From CAYLKS01 sp964384205 [NCBI: uncultured bacterium] (GTDB lineage: Bacteria > JAGOEH01), in NCBI GenBank assembly GCA_964384205.1, contig CAYLKS010000008.1, positions 5,929 to 69,928 of the forward strand: 64,000 nt of DNA. Direction: 5' to 3'. Both the position numbers and the translations under genes were made by a program. The notes below the pieces were generated by a model, which did not search any database, was not told where the DNA came from, and was given only the letters and a program-made list of their open reading frames with translations. Positions 17,881 through 27,131 of the stretch are shown one piece after another. Each line of letters starts with the position of its first letter. Positions within the stretch are counted from its first letter, which is position 1.

Positions 17881-19220
17881 TGTACTCACAAATATGGCAA
17901 AACTGTTTAGATATTTTAAGAAAAAAACTAAGTAAAGCTACTGTAAAAAGTTGGTTCGAAAATATTGAAATAAATGAAATAACAAGCGAGTATATAGAAT
18001 TTAAAGTAGCTAATAAATTTACTGTTGATTGGCTCACAGAACATTATTTAGATATATTAAATAATATTATACAAGAAGTTATAGGTAAAAAATTACAAAT
18101 AAAATTTACCTATGGAGAAAAAAAACAAAATAATGAAGAAACAAAACAAATAATTTCAACAAAAAATAATAATATAATTCAGGAAGAATATGTAATAAAT
18201 TCTTTAAATAATAAATTTACTTTTGATAATTTTGTTGTAGGATCTTGTAATGAATTTGCTTATGAAGCTTCTTTTGCAGTAGCTAATTCTAATTCTACTA
18301 ATAAATTCAACCCTCTTTTTATATATGGTGCTTCAGGATTAGGTAAGACACACTTAGTCCAGGCAATAGGGAATTATGTATTAAAAAATAATAATAATCT
18401 AAAAATTTGTTATATATCATCTGAAAATTTCACAAATTTATTTATAAAATCTTTAAAAGAAAATACAAAATATGAATTTACAAGTTATTTTAGAAACGTC
18501 GATCTATTATTAATAGACGATATACAATTTTTTTCTGGTAAAGAAAGAACTCAAGAAGAATTTTTCCATACCTTTAATTCTTTACATAATGCTGGAAAAC
18601 AAATAGTATTAACATCTGATCGTGCTCCTTCTGAAATAAAAGATGTAGAAGATAGGCTTATAACAAGATTTCAAAGCGGACTGGTCGTTGATGTTCAACC
18701 ACCTGATTTGGAAACAAGAATAGCCATTATAGAAAGAAAAGCTGAATTTTATAAATTTTCTCTTCCAGAAGATGTTATTTTATTTATAGCAAATAATTTT
18801 AAATCTAATATTAGAGAGATAGAAGGAGTAGTAACTAAATTAAGTGCATTTCATTCATTAGCAGGAGTGGATATTAATTTAAATATTACAAAAGAAGTAT
18901 TAAAAGATTTATTGCCCAAAAAATCATCTATTTATCCTATTGACAAAATAATTAAAATAGTCTCTGATTTTTATAATATTCCTGAGAAAAAACTAATAGA
19001 TAAAGGAAGAACCAAAAATATAGCTATTCCAAGAATGATTGCTATGTATTTATCAAGAGAATTAACTAATGAAACACTATCAACTATTGGTTTAAAATTT
19101 GGAGGAAGAGATCATTCTACTGTATTAAATGCTATTGAAAAAATTAATAAACTAAAAAAAGAATCAGAGGATATTAACAATAATATCAAACAAATAATAC
19201 ATCTTATTAATATCAGCTAA
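17880..19220 (+). CDS. dnaA: Chromosomal replication initiator DnaA
   Basis: A 446-residue initiator with the full domain order. Domain I runs from IWQNCLDILRKKLSKATVKS to about residue 75. A short, Asn-rich linker (about 80-110) follows. The AAA+ domain has Walker A GASGLGKT (150-157), Walker B LLLIDDIQFFSGKERTQEEF and sensor region APSEIKDVEDRLITRF. The C-terminal DNA-binding domain has the DnaA signature GGRDHSTVLNAIEKI. The N-terminus aligns with domain I of known DnaAs, supporting the ATG at 17880 despite the missing Shine-Dalgarno. It opens origin DNA at the boxes found just downstream (19221-19627). Confidence 0.98.
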   Translation: MYSQIWQNCLDILRKKLSKATVKSWFENIEINEITSEYIEFKVANKFTVDWLTEHYLDILNNIIQEVIGKKLQIKFTYGEKKQNNEETKQIISTKNNNIIQEEYVINSLNNKFTFDNFVVGSCNEFAYEASFAVANSNSTNKFNPLFIYGASGLGKTHLVQAIGNYVLKNNNNLKICYISSENFTNLFIKSLKENTKYEFTSYFRNVDLLLIDDIQFFSGKERTQEEFFHTFNSLHNAGKQIVLTSDRAPSEIKDVEDRLITRFQSGLVVDVQPPDLETRIAIIERKAEFYKFSLPEDVILFIANNFKSNIREIEGVVTKLSAFHSLAGVDINLNITKEVLKDLLPKKSSIYPIDKIIKIVSDFYNIPEKKLIDKGRTKNIAIPRMIAMYLSRELTNETLSTIGLKFGGRDHSTVLNAIEKINKLKKESEDINNNIKQIIHLINIS

Positions 19221-19627
19221 ATTATCAACAATTTAAAATTATTAGTTTTATGAATTATTTAATATAACTTATTATATATCAATAAACTAAGTTATTATTT
19301 ATTAAATTTACAAAATATATTCACAAATTATCCACAAATATAAACCTTTAAATAATAATTATTTTTATATATTTTCTAAACTTATGAATGTTATTATAAT
19401 GTTAATACTATGTTATTATAATGTTAACAAATTAAAATTCATTATATATCCACAAATTTAAGAAAATAAAAATTTTATAAGATATACATAAGTTTATATA
19501 TTAAATATAATTAAAAAATTATCCACAAACATACTTATTATTAATATTATTATTGATTTATTAATAAATATTTTTTATAATTTAATAATATTATACGCTT
19601 TTAAGTTTTAAAAAGGAGAATATAAAA
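19221..19627 (+). other. Predicted chromosomal origin of replication (oriC)
   Basis: This 407-bp gap between dnaA and the next gene has no coding frame. It holds DnaA boxes all in the same orientation: TTATCAACA (19223-19231), TTATCCACA (19328-19336), ATATCCACA (19446-19454) and TTATCCACA (19519-19527), plus a weak ATATTCACA (19317-19325). The last box is followed by about 90 bp of almost pure A+T (19528-19615), rich in TAT/TTA triplets, a plausible unwinding element. An 18-bp direct repeat lies in the middle. Location next to dnaA and the box cluster make this a strong origin call. GC skew was not computed. Confidence 0.85.
19388..19427 (+). repeat. 18-bp perfect direct repeat inside oriC
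   Basis: The 18-mer ATGTTATTATAATGTTAA occurs at 19388-19405 and 19410-19427, a 22-bp period (about two helical turns). Each copy contains the palindrome ATTATAAT. It lies between the second and third strong DnaA boxes. It is not a DnaA box; binding by another origin regulator is possible but unsupported. Confidence 0.75.
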
Positions 19628-21892
19628 ATGAAAAAATTACTAATTATATTTTTTTTGTTAATTATAAATATATTAGCAGATAAATATTACAAAATTAGAC
19701 TAACGGACGAAAATATTAAAAATGTTATAGTTAATTATAGATTAGATAATTTTTATATATTAGAAAAAAACTCTATTATTTCTTATATAGATGATAAAAC
19801 ATTATTAAAATTAAAGAACGATGGAATTTTATTTGAAATTATTATTGACGATGTTGAAAAATATTATTCTCAAAGAAATAAATTAGATAAAATTAACAGT
19901 TTTAATGATCCATTGTTACCCTATGGAAGTATGGGGGGGTTTTTAACTTTAGATGAAATAAATAATTTTCTTGATTCTTTGAAACTTAAATTTCCGGATT
20001 TAGTATCTGATAAATTTAGTATTGGAAAATCTATAGAAGGAAGAGATATTTATTGTTTAAAAATTTCGGATAATCCTTACGAAAATGATGACACAACTGA
20101 AATACTAATGACATCATTAATACATGCAAGAGAACCAGAATCTATGATGAATATTATATATTTTATAAATTATCTTGTTACTAATTATAATAGTAACAAG
20201 TTAATAAAATATTTAGTAGATAATACTGAAATATATTTTATACCGTGTATTAATCCGGATGGATATGAATATAATTATTTAAGGTATCCTAATGGTGGCG
20301 GTATGTGGCGAAAAAATAGAAGAGATAATGGAGATGGAACTTATGGAGTAGATTTAAATAGAAATTTTGGTTATAAATGGGGATATGATAATATGGGTTC
20401 GTCTCCTTATACTTCAGATGAAACCTATAGGGGAATTAAAGATTTTTCTGAACCAGAAACACAGGCTATTAGAGATTTTTGTATATCACATAGATTTAAG
20501 TTAGTAATAAATTATCATACTTATTCTAATTGTTTAATGTATCCCTGGAGCTATGATAATGTAAAAACTCCTGATAGTACTGAATTTGAAAAAATAGCTT
20601 TTAATTTAACTAAATATAATAATTATATAACAGGTACTGCTTATGAGGCTATTGGATATGTATCAAATGGTGATACAGATGATTGGATGTATGGAGAACA
20701 AGATTTAAAAAATAAAATTTTTGCTATGACGGCAGAAATTGGTAATAGAAAAGATGGTTTCTGGCCATCTAAAAAAAGAATACCTTTATTGGTAAAGAGA
20801 TGTCTAAAGCAAAATATTAATTTATTAAAAACTGCACATTTTAATCCTTTTATACATTCTTATAAATTGATGAATGCACCAGATTATTATTCTGCCGGAG
20901 ATACTATTAAAATTAAGTTAAAATTATCAAATTATTCTTTTAATAATATTGATTCACTTGAATTATTTTTTGAAAGTAATAATGGATCAGGAATTTTAGG
21001 GTATTATAATATTCCTTCTTTTAAGTCAGTTTATACTGATACTTTAAATTTTATTATACATAATTATGAAAATTATAATTTTTCATTATACGTTAAACAT
21101 AATGATATTATTTATGATAGTTTATATTTTTATTTTGATTTAAGAAAATGGAATATATTATTTTATGATGATTTTGAAGAAAATATAAAATTTAAATCAA
21201 TAGTTAATTGGGGAATAGATTCTTCAATATCTTATAGCGGGAAATATTCTTTAGGGGATTCGCCATATAGAAATTATGATAATTATAGTTATAGTTATAT
21301 TTATACTCCAGAAATTGTTATTCCTGAGGAGGGAAATACATATTTAACTTATTTTACTAATTATAATATTGAATCTAAGTATGATTTTGGCAGGATATTT
21401 GCTGTTGATGAGAATGGTGAAAAATATTATTTAAAAGCAAATAGGATGGTTATAGGTTCTGGAACTTCTATTCAAAATGATACAACTTATGGTTATCAAG
21501 GAAAATCTGAAGGATGGATTAAAGAATTTATTGATATTTCTGATTTTAAAGGTAAAAAAATAAATATTTATTTTGAGTTTATGAGTGATGGTTATGTAAC
21601 TTTTAATGGTTGGAATATTGATAATGTTATGGTTATTAACTTTTCCAATAAGTGTACAGAAATTAATGAATTAGATGATTTTAGAAATAAAAAAATTGTA
21701 ATATATCCAAATCCTGCAAGAGATTATATACAGATCGATAATATTAAAGGATATTTTGAAATTTATAATAATATAGGACAATTGATTGAAAAAGGATATG
21801 TTGATGGTAAAATAGATATTAAAAATTTATCATCTGGATTATTTTATTTAAAAGTTAATAATAAAGTTTATTCTTTTATAAAAATAAAATGA
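19628..21892 (+). CDS. Secreted M14 zinc carboxypeptidase with T9SS sorting domain
   Basis: A 754-residue exported protease. It has a signal peptide (1-17, ending ILA-D), a propeptide-like region to about 90, and an M14 catalytic domain (about 105-405). The zinc ligands are His166 and Glu169 (HAREPES) and His297 (NYHTYSN), with substrate-binding INPDGYEYNY and VDLNRNF, and the catalytic Glu370 in TAEIGNR. Beta-rich modules follow. The C-terminal 75 residues (KIVIYPNPARDYIQI to the end, with SSGLFYLKV) are a type A T9SS sorting domain, so it is probably displayed on or released from the cell surface. A Shine-Dalgarno (AAGGAG) precedes the ATG. It overlaps the next gene by 4 nt. Confidence 0.93.
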   Translation: MKKLLIIFFLLIINILADKYYKIRLTDENIKNVIVNYRLDNFYILEKNSIISYIDDKTLLKLKNDGILFEIIIDDVEKYYSQRNKLDKINSFNDPLLPYGSMGGFLTLDEINNFLDSLKLKFPDLVSDKFSIGKSIEGRDIYCLKISDNPYENDDTTEILMTSLIHAREPESMMNIIYFINYLVTNYNSNKLIKYLVDNTEIYFIPCINPDGYEYNYLRYPNGGGMWRKNRRDNGDGTYGVDLNRNFGYKWGYDNMGSSPYTSDETYRGIKDFSEPETQAIRDFCISHRFKLVINYHTYSNCLMYPWSYDNVKTPDSTEFEKIAFNLTKYNNYITGTAYEAIGYVSNGDTDDWMYGEQDLKNKIFAMTAEIGNRKDGFWPSKKRIPLLVKRCLKQNINLLKTAHFNPFIHSYKLMNAPDYYSAGDTIKIKLKLSNYSFNNIDSLELFFESNNGSGILGYYNIPSFKSVYTDTLNFIIHNYENYNFSLYVKHNDIIYDSLYFYFDLRKWNILFYDDFEENIKFKSIVNWGIDSSISYSGKYSLGDSPYRNYDNYSYSYIYTPEIVIPEEGNTYLTYFTNYNIESKYDFGRIFAVDENGEKYYLKANRMVIGSGTSIQNDTTYGYQGKSEGWIKEFIDISDFKGKKINIYFEFMSDGYVTFNGWNIDNVMVINFSNKCTEINELDDFRNKKIVIYPNPARDYIQIDNIKGYFEIYNNIGQLIEKGYVDGKIDIKNLSSGLFYLKVNNKVYSFIKIK

Positions 21893-22476
21893 AAAAAATT
21901 TATATTTTTTTATTTATAGTTTTATCATGTAATAATCCTTTTAGCATGAGAGATTCTGATACCCCGGTAAATACAAATATGTCTTGGATACCTCCATCTT
22001 CTCCTTATATTTTGTTAGATAACTATAAAAATTCAATTGAGAATTTAAATATTGCATATTATATGAGATGTTTGGATAAAAATTTTGTTTTTATTGCAGA
22101 TCAAAATGAATTAAGTCCTAAAAATCCAGATTCATGGAAATTTAAAAATTGGAATTGGAGTATAGAACAAGAAGTAATGTCAAGATTATTTAATTTTTTT
22201 AGAGATACTGTTAATTTTAATAGAAGAGTATTTGATGTTTATTTTTTTAAGACTGATATAAAAGATATTGAAAGTCCTCATGATTCTGTTGTTATTTATA
22301 GAGGATATGAAATAAAAATTTATCATAATTATAAAGAATATCCTCATTTTTTAAGTGGAAATTTTGAATTTCATTTTATTGAAGATGTAAATGGTTTTTG
22401 GTCTCTAAAAGTTATTAAAGATATAAAAAAAGATTCAATAGATTGGGGAGAATTTAAAGGAAAATTTAGGTATTAA
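21889..22476 (+). CDS. Uncharacterised lipoprotein
   Basis: A 195-residue protein with a short signal peptide and lipobox (FIVLSC, Cys14), so it should be lipid-anchored in the envelope. The mature part is rich in aromatic residues; WKFKNWNWSIEQEVMSRLFN and the closing GFWSLKVIKD segment suggest an SnoaL/NTF2-like alpha-beta barrel, but I do not recognise a family with confidence. The start overlaps the carboxypeptidase stop (ATGA), so the two are co-translated. Its 3' end overlaps the end of the convergent sensor-kinase gene by 4 nt. Confidence 0.75.
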   Translation: MKKIYIFLFIVLSCNNPFSMRDSDTPVNTNMSWIPPSSPYILLDNYKNSIENLNIAYYMRCLDKNFVFIADQNELSPKNPDSWKFKNWNWSIEQEVMSRLFNFFRDTVNFNRRVFDVYFFKTDIKDIESPHDSVVIYRGYEIKIYHNYKEYPHFLSGNFEFHFIEDVNGFWSLKVIKDIKKDSIDWGEFKGKFRY

Positions 22477-25400
22477 TCAATAGCTTTAAAATATATAATA
22501 AATTCAGCACCTTTATTTTCTTCTGATTTAACATCAATATATCCAGAATTTTGTTTTACTAATCCATATACTAATGATAAACCAAGCCCGGTGCCACTTC
22601 CAACAGGTTTAGTAGTAAAAAATAATTCAAATATTTTATATAAATGTTCTTTTTTGATCCCATGACCATTATCTTTAACACTCATTTTTATATATTTTCC
22701 TTTTTTGATAACATCATCAAAAACTTTTATTGGTTCATTTTTTTCAACTATATCAAAATTAAAAATTATTTTTTTATCATCTTTTTTGTCTTTTAAAGCA
22801 TCAATAGCATTTATAATTAAGTTTGTAAAAATTTGTTGTATATGTGAAGGATCCGCATAAATATAATATTCATGAAAATTTTCTGATATATTTATAATAT
22901 ATTTTATATCATCTTTTTTTACAGATTTTATAAAATCAATAACATCTATGATAATTGGATAAGGCTTTATTTTATTACTAACTTTATATTGTTTTCTAGC
23001 ATAAGCTAATATTTTAGATGTAATATTTAAAAGAGAAACAGAGGCTTTATGTATATTTTGTAGATACTTATATTCTATAGAATTAGCATCTTTATTTTTT
23101 AATAAAATTTCAGTATAACCTTTTATTATTGTATTAATATTATTAAATTCATGGGCAATTCCTCCTGCAAGTAATCCTATACTTTCAAATTTTTGAGCTC
23201 TTTGAAGTGCTTCTTGAAAATTTATTATTTCTGTGATATTAATTAATAAACCGTCATATATATTATTTTTTAAAATATTTTTAAAAAAATTTAAGAGAAA
23301 ATAAAGATTTTTATCATTATTTTTTATTGTTAATTTATATTCTCTAACATTACCATTTTGCTTTAATTCTTTTAATATTTTTATAATATCTTTTTTATTA
23401 ATTACTTGGTGAACTGTTTTGATAGATGGGAATATTTCATTAGCTATTTTATTTTTTGAAATAATATTACCATTTGAATCAACTTTAAAAATTATTTCCT
23501 GAGATTTGTTTAATAAATTTTCATATTCCATTTCTTTTATTACTAAATTACCAGTTGTTTCAGATAATATTTGTTCTAATTTTTTGGAATATTTTTTTAA
23601 TTCCTTTGTTTTAATTTCAACTTCTCTTTGGAGATTTTCTATTGTTTCTGATTTTGTTTTTAAAATTTCTTGCTGATATTTATAATCTTTAATACTAAAA
23701 AAAGCAAAAAATGATGAAATAATTAGAAAAATAATAGCAAAAAAAAGATTAGTTTTATAAAAAGGTTTTTGTATAAAAATAAATATTTTTTTAATTTTAG
23801 AAGTTTGATCTAAGAAATTTAGTTTGATTTGTAAAATATTTTCACCATAGGATAGATTATTTATCCTGATTTTTTCATTAAGATTGGATTGTTCCCATTT
23901 GTTCATTAATGGAGTTATTTTATATGAAATAGTAATATTTTTATTTTTAATATAATCATTGTATTGACATTTAAATGATAAATTTCTTTTATTATAAATA
24001 GTTATAGAATCTAATTTATTAATTTTAATATTATTAATAGTGAAATCTTCTATAATTGTTGGTAAATTATTTGATATTTTATATAGTTCATACATTAAAT
24101 CTGGATTGATAATTATATTAATAACTCGAGAATTAATAAGTAATAAATGATTATTAAATTCTACTGGATTATTTTCTATATTTATAACACCTACCAAACC
24201 ATCATCATTGGAAATATAATAGGGAAATTTTTTTTTAAGATCATAGGTAAATATAAATGAAGGTGAAAAAAACCATATTTTATTTTTTACCACATTTAAT
24301 CCTAAATATTTATTAATTTTTTGAAAAGTAGTTATTTTTTTTATTTCATCTTTATGTTTGAGAAATATAGTATGGTTTTTAACAAAGATGATGCTATCCA
24401 TGTTCCTATAATGGATTAAATCATAGTCTATATCTAATAATTTTACAAATTTATTATCTTTTAATAAATAGGTTATATTGTCATTTGTTTTAATAATCAA
24501 AGAATTATTGTTATTATAACTTTTTTTTACTTTATCTATTAATTTAAAACTTATACCGACATTATTATTTATTTTTAATTCGTATAAAATATTTTTGTAG
24601 AGATAAAAAATTTTATTATTACAACTAAAAAATTTTACATTATGTGAGGGCATTTTTATCTTTATATTAGATTGAAATTTTTTCTGTATAATATCAAAAA
24701 ATGTAAAATTAAGGATATTATTTAATTTATTTTTATTTATTAGTAATAGTTTATTACTCCTATATTTAATTAATTTTATTATTGGTTCTTTGAAGGTTTT
24801 TATTGTTTTGTAATTAAAATTGGTATCAATTGAGAAAAAATAATTGTTATATGCTATATATATTTTATTATTGGTTTTTATATATGATACATATTTAAAA
24901 GAAGTGGATTTTGTTGGAATTATTTTCATATTTAATATTAATGGATTGTTTAATTGATATAAATTTTTATTAAAATCATATATCCATTTTATATTTTGTT
25001 TATCTACCAATAAATTATTAGGTCGCTTTGGAAAATTATAAAAGTATTCATTTATGTTAAATAATTTGTTTTTAAAATAGAAATAGTGTTCAGCGTTATA
25101 TGATAAGAAATATACTATAGCATTTTTATCTCCTTTTATTATATTAATTTTGTGTTTATATGATTTTGATAATATTATTTTATTATTTTTTAAATCATAA
25201 ATATAAATACCTTTTTTTAGAATTGAAAAGAAAAATTTATTATTCATAATATAAAAATCTTTAATATAATTTTGTTTGGAATTAAAAAGAGAAGAATATG
25301 TTTTACTTTTTATTTTTGTTATTTTTATAGAATCTTTTATTGCTATAATTATATTAGGGTGTGAGAATAAATATAATGTAGAATCTTGAAAAGAATATTT

Positions 25401-25904
25401 CCTTTTAAAAATATAATTATTTGATATAATTTTTTTTATATTTTTAAATTTTACATCTGTTCTGTATAAATGGAATTTTTTATTATTTTTTAAAACACCT
25501 ACTATATAAAAGTGATTTTTGAAATATGTAATTTTGATAATATATTTGATTTTATCATAATTTATATTAATTGAGTCTAAAGACATGTTATTATTCATAT
25601 CTACTATGTAAATGAATTTATTGTGAGGAAATAATAGAAAGAGAGAATCATTTTTAATTTCGATATCTTTAATAAATTTATTAGAATTATATATTTTTCT
25701 AAAATTATATCCGTTAAAGGTATAGATAGTTTTATTAAAAACAATGAGGATATTACCTTTACTATCCTGTAATAATTTTCTTGGATATACCAGATTATGT
25801 TCTATATTAAGAGAATAGTTGTTTAAATATTTTAGTTGGGCATTATATTTATTAATTGGCAATAAAACAAGGAGAAAAAATGTTATTTTAACAAAAATTT
25901 TCAT
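22473..25904 (-). CDS. Beta-propeller sensor histidine kinase (two-component-regulator-propeller type)
   Basis: An 1143-residue membrane sensor. It has a signal peptide (1-22) and a large periplasmic region (about 25-620) of short repeated strands, whose opening (YPRKLLQDSKGNILIVFNKT) matches Reg_prop-type propeller repeats. A Y_Y_Y-like Ig domain (about 640-725) is followed by a membrane span (about 735-757), a coiled coil, a PAS domain (about 795-895), and a kinase core. The phosphorylated His918 lies in LAGGIAHEFNNINTI; the ATP site motifs are DNGHGI and GSGTGLGLSLVYG. The periplasmic part is much degenerated and extremely rich in Lys, Asn and Ile. No response-regulator domain is fused or adjacent. 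It follows the HD-GYP gene with a 4-nt overlap. Confidence 0.88.
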   Translation of the reverse strand: MKIFVKITFFLLVLLPINKYNAQLKYLNNYSLNIEHNLVYPRKLLQDSKGNILIVFNKTIYTFNGYNFRKIYNSNKFIKDIEIKNDSLFLLFPHNKFIYIVDMNNNMSLDSININYDKIKYIIKITYFKNHFYIVGVLKNNKKFHLYRTDVKFKNIKKIISNNYIFKRKYSFQDSTLYLFSHPNIIIAIKDSIKITKIKSKTYSSLFNSKQNYIKDFYIMNNKFFFSILKKGIYIYDLKNNKIILSKSYKHKINIIKGDKNAIVYFLSYNAEHYFYFKNKLFNINEYFYNFPKRPNNLLVDKQNIKWIYDFNKNLYQLNNPLILNMKIIPTKSTSFKYVSYIKTNNKIYIAYNNYFFSIDTNFNYKTIKTFKEPIIKLIKYRSNKLLLINKNKLNNILNFTFFDIIQKKFQSNIKIKMPSHNVKFFSCNNKIFYLYKNILYELKINNNVGISFKLIDKVKKSYNNNNSLIIKTNDNITYLLKDNKFVKLLDIDYDLIHYRNMDSIIFVKNHTIFLKHKDEIKKITTFQKINKYLGLNVVKNKIWFFSPSFIFTYDLKKKFPYYISNDDGLVGVINIENNPVEFNNHLLLINSRVINIIINPDLMYELYKISNNLPTIIEDFTINNIKINKLDSITIYNKRNLSFKCQYNDYIKNKNITISYKITPLMNKWEQSNLNEKIRINNLSYGENILQIKLNFLDQTSKIKKIFIFIQKPFYKTNLFFAIIFLIISSFFAFFSIKDYKYQQEILKTKSETIENLQREVEIKTKELKKYSKKLEQILSETTGNLVIKEMEYENLLNKSQEIIFKVDSNGNIISKNKIANEIFPSIKTVHQVINKKDIIKILKELKQNGNVREYKLTIKNNDKNLYFLLNFFKNILKNNIYDGLLINITEIINFQEALQRAQKFESIGLLAGGIAHEFNNINTIIKGYTEILLKNKDANSIEYKYLQNIHKASVSLLNITSKILAYARKQYKVSNKIKPYPIIIDVIDFIKSVKKDDIKYIINISENFHEYYIYADPSHIQQIFTNLIINAIDALKDKKDDKKIIFNFDIVEKNEPIKVFDDVIKKGKYIKMSVKDNGHGIKKEHLYKIFELFFTTKPVGSGTGLGLSLVYGLVKQNSGYIDVKSEENKGAEFIIYFKAID

Positions 25905-27049
25905 TTAATATCTATTACTTTTTGTATATAATGAATATATTTGCTTGCAGAACCAGCTCTTGTTTTTAATGAAGTATCAATGAGTTTAGTTTTTAGTTTT
26001 CTGTATTTATCAAATTTAATCAATACTTTTGGATGTTTAGGGTCTTTTTTATTTTGTACAATTACTTTGCCTACATCTCCATTATTTAATTGAACTAATG
26101 TCCCCACAGGATAAACACCAATAGTATTTATAAATGAAATAAATACTTCTTGAAAAAATTTTTTCTCTGCCATTTCAGAGAGTTTAGAAATTGCATTTAC
26201 AGGATTAACTCTTATTGAAGGGTTATTACTTGATATTAAATTATTGTACTCATTTGTAATAACAAGCAATTGAGATATTTTGTCTATATTTTTTATTCCT
26301 TTTGGAAATCCTGTGCCATCCAGATATTCATGATGTGTTTTTATAAGATTTATGGCTAAATTTTCTATTGTTCCCATTTTGCTTATGTAATATAATGAAT
26401 ATTCTACATGTTTTTTATATTCCTCAAATTCTTCAGGAGTTAATTGAGTATTTTTTGTTAATATTTTATTACTAATTTTTAATTTACCAATATCATGCAA
26501 AAGAGCAGCAGTACCAATTTGTAGTAATTTATCTTTTGGAATTTCTAACTGTAATCCCATCAAAATAATATTAGTGGTTACATTTACTGAGTGGTGTAAA
26601 AGATTTTGATCTTTCTTTTTTAATTCTTCTATACTGGAGAAAATTTCTTGATTATTTTCTATGTCTTCTATTAAATTCCCAACAATTTCTTTTGTTTTTT
26701 TAGCAGTTTCTTCGGTTATATTATCTTCATCGATAATTTGGTCAAAGACTTCTCCAGTTAGATTTATAACTTTATCTATTTGTTCCATTGCCTGATTTAA
26801 TTTAGAATTAATTTCATTAAGAGCTATTTCTGTTGCAGATATTTCTTTAATAGTTGTTTCTTCTTTTTTTGAATTTATAGATTCATTTATTGTATTAACA
26901 TATTTTATTCCAGCTGTTTTCAATATTTCAATCTGTTTTTCAGAAGTTATTTTTACATTTTTTTCTAATAATAAAACACCATCTTTATTATAGACATTTT
27001 TACCAATTTTCATTCCGATTTTGAGATCATTAACTTTTATTAATCCCAT
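25901..27049 (-). CDS. HD-GYP domain phosphodiesterase
   Basis: A 382-residue protein. The N-terminal segment (1-50, KVNDLKIGMKIGKNVYNKDG) is the DUF3391-like module common in HD-GYP proteins. A helical linker follows, then the catalytic domain (about 148-310) with HDIGK (185-189) and a GYP-type motif HHEYLDGTGFP (239-249). Tyr of GYP is replaced by Phe, which is common. A 60-residue C-terminal domain follows (VGTLVQLNNGDVGKVI). These enzymes usually hydrolyse cyclic di-GMP. No GGDEF protein is in the window. It is co-transcribed with the propeller histidine kinase, suggesting a common signalling unit. Confidence 0.92.
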   Translation of the reverse strand: MGLIKVNDLKIGMKIGKNVYNKDGVLLLEKNVKITSEKQIEILKTAGIKYVNTINESINSKKEETTIKEISATEIALNEINSKLNQAMEQIDKVINLTGEVFDQIIDEDNITEETAKKTKEIVGNLIEDIENNQEIFSSIEELKKKDQNLLHHSVNVTTNIILMGLQLEIPKDKLLQIGTAALLHDIGKLKISNKILTKNTQLTPEEFEEYKKHVEYSLYYISKMGTIENLAINLIKTHHEYLDGTGFPKGIKNIDKISQLLVITNEYNNLISSNNPSIRVNPVNAISKLSEMAEKKFFQEVFISFINTIGVYPVGTLVQLNNGDVGKVIVQNKKDPKHPKVLIKFDKYRKLKTKLIDTSLKTRAGSASKYIHYIQKVIDIK

Positions 27050-27078
27050 AATTATTCCTTTTTTACTTTCCTTTTTAT

Positions 27079-27107
27079 AAAATAAAAAAAATTTTTTTAT
27101 TAGTCAA
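27079..27107 (-). promoter_or_regulatory. Possible promoter of the HD-GYP/sensor-kinase pair
   Basis: TTGACT (27102-27107) and TATTTT (27079-27084) are separated by 17 bp on the minus strand, with a Shine-Dalgarno (AAGGAATAATT) before the ATG at 27049. Here the leader is about 25 nt, unlike the leaderless cases. Confidence 0.4.
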
Positions 27108-27131
27108 ATGATATTTTTAATTTATAGAAAA

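Noticed and set aside
17753-18037. Minus-strand frame of 94 codons across the dnaA promoter and start
   Set aside because: It overlaps the conserved dnaA domain I on the opposite strand, and its second half is only Ile/Lys/Tyr-rich translation of AT-rich DNA.
19221-19627. CRISPR-like or tandem repeat array between dnaA and the carboxypeptidase gene
   Set aside because: Only two copies of one repeat exist, without regular spacers; DnaA boxes and AT-rich sequence explain the region as oriC.
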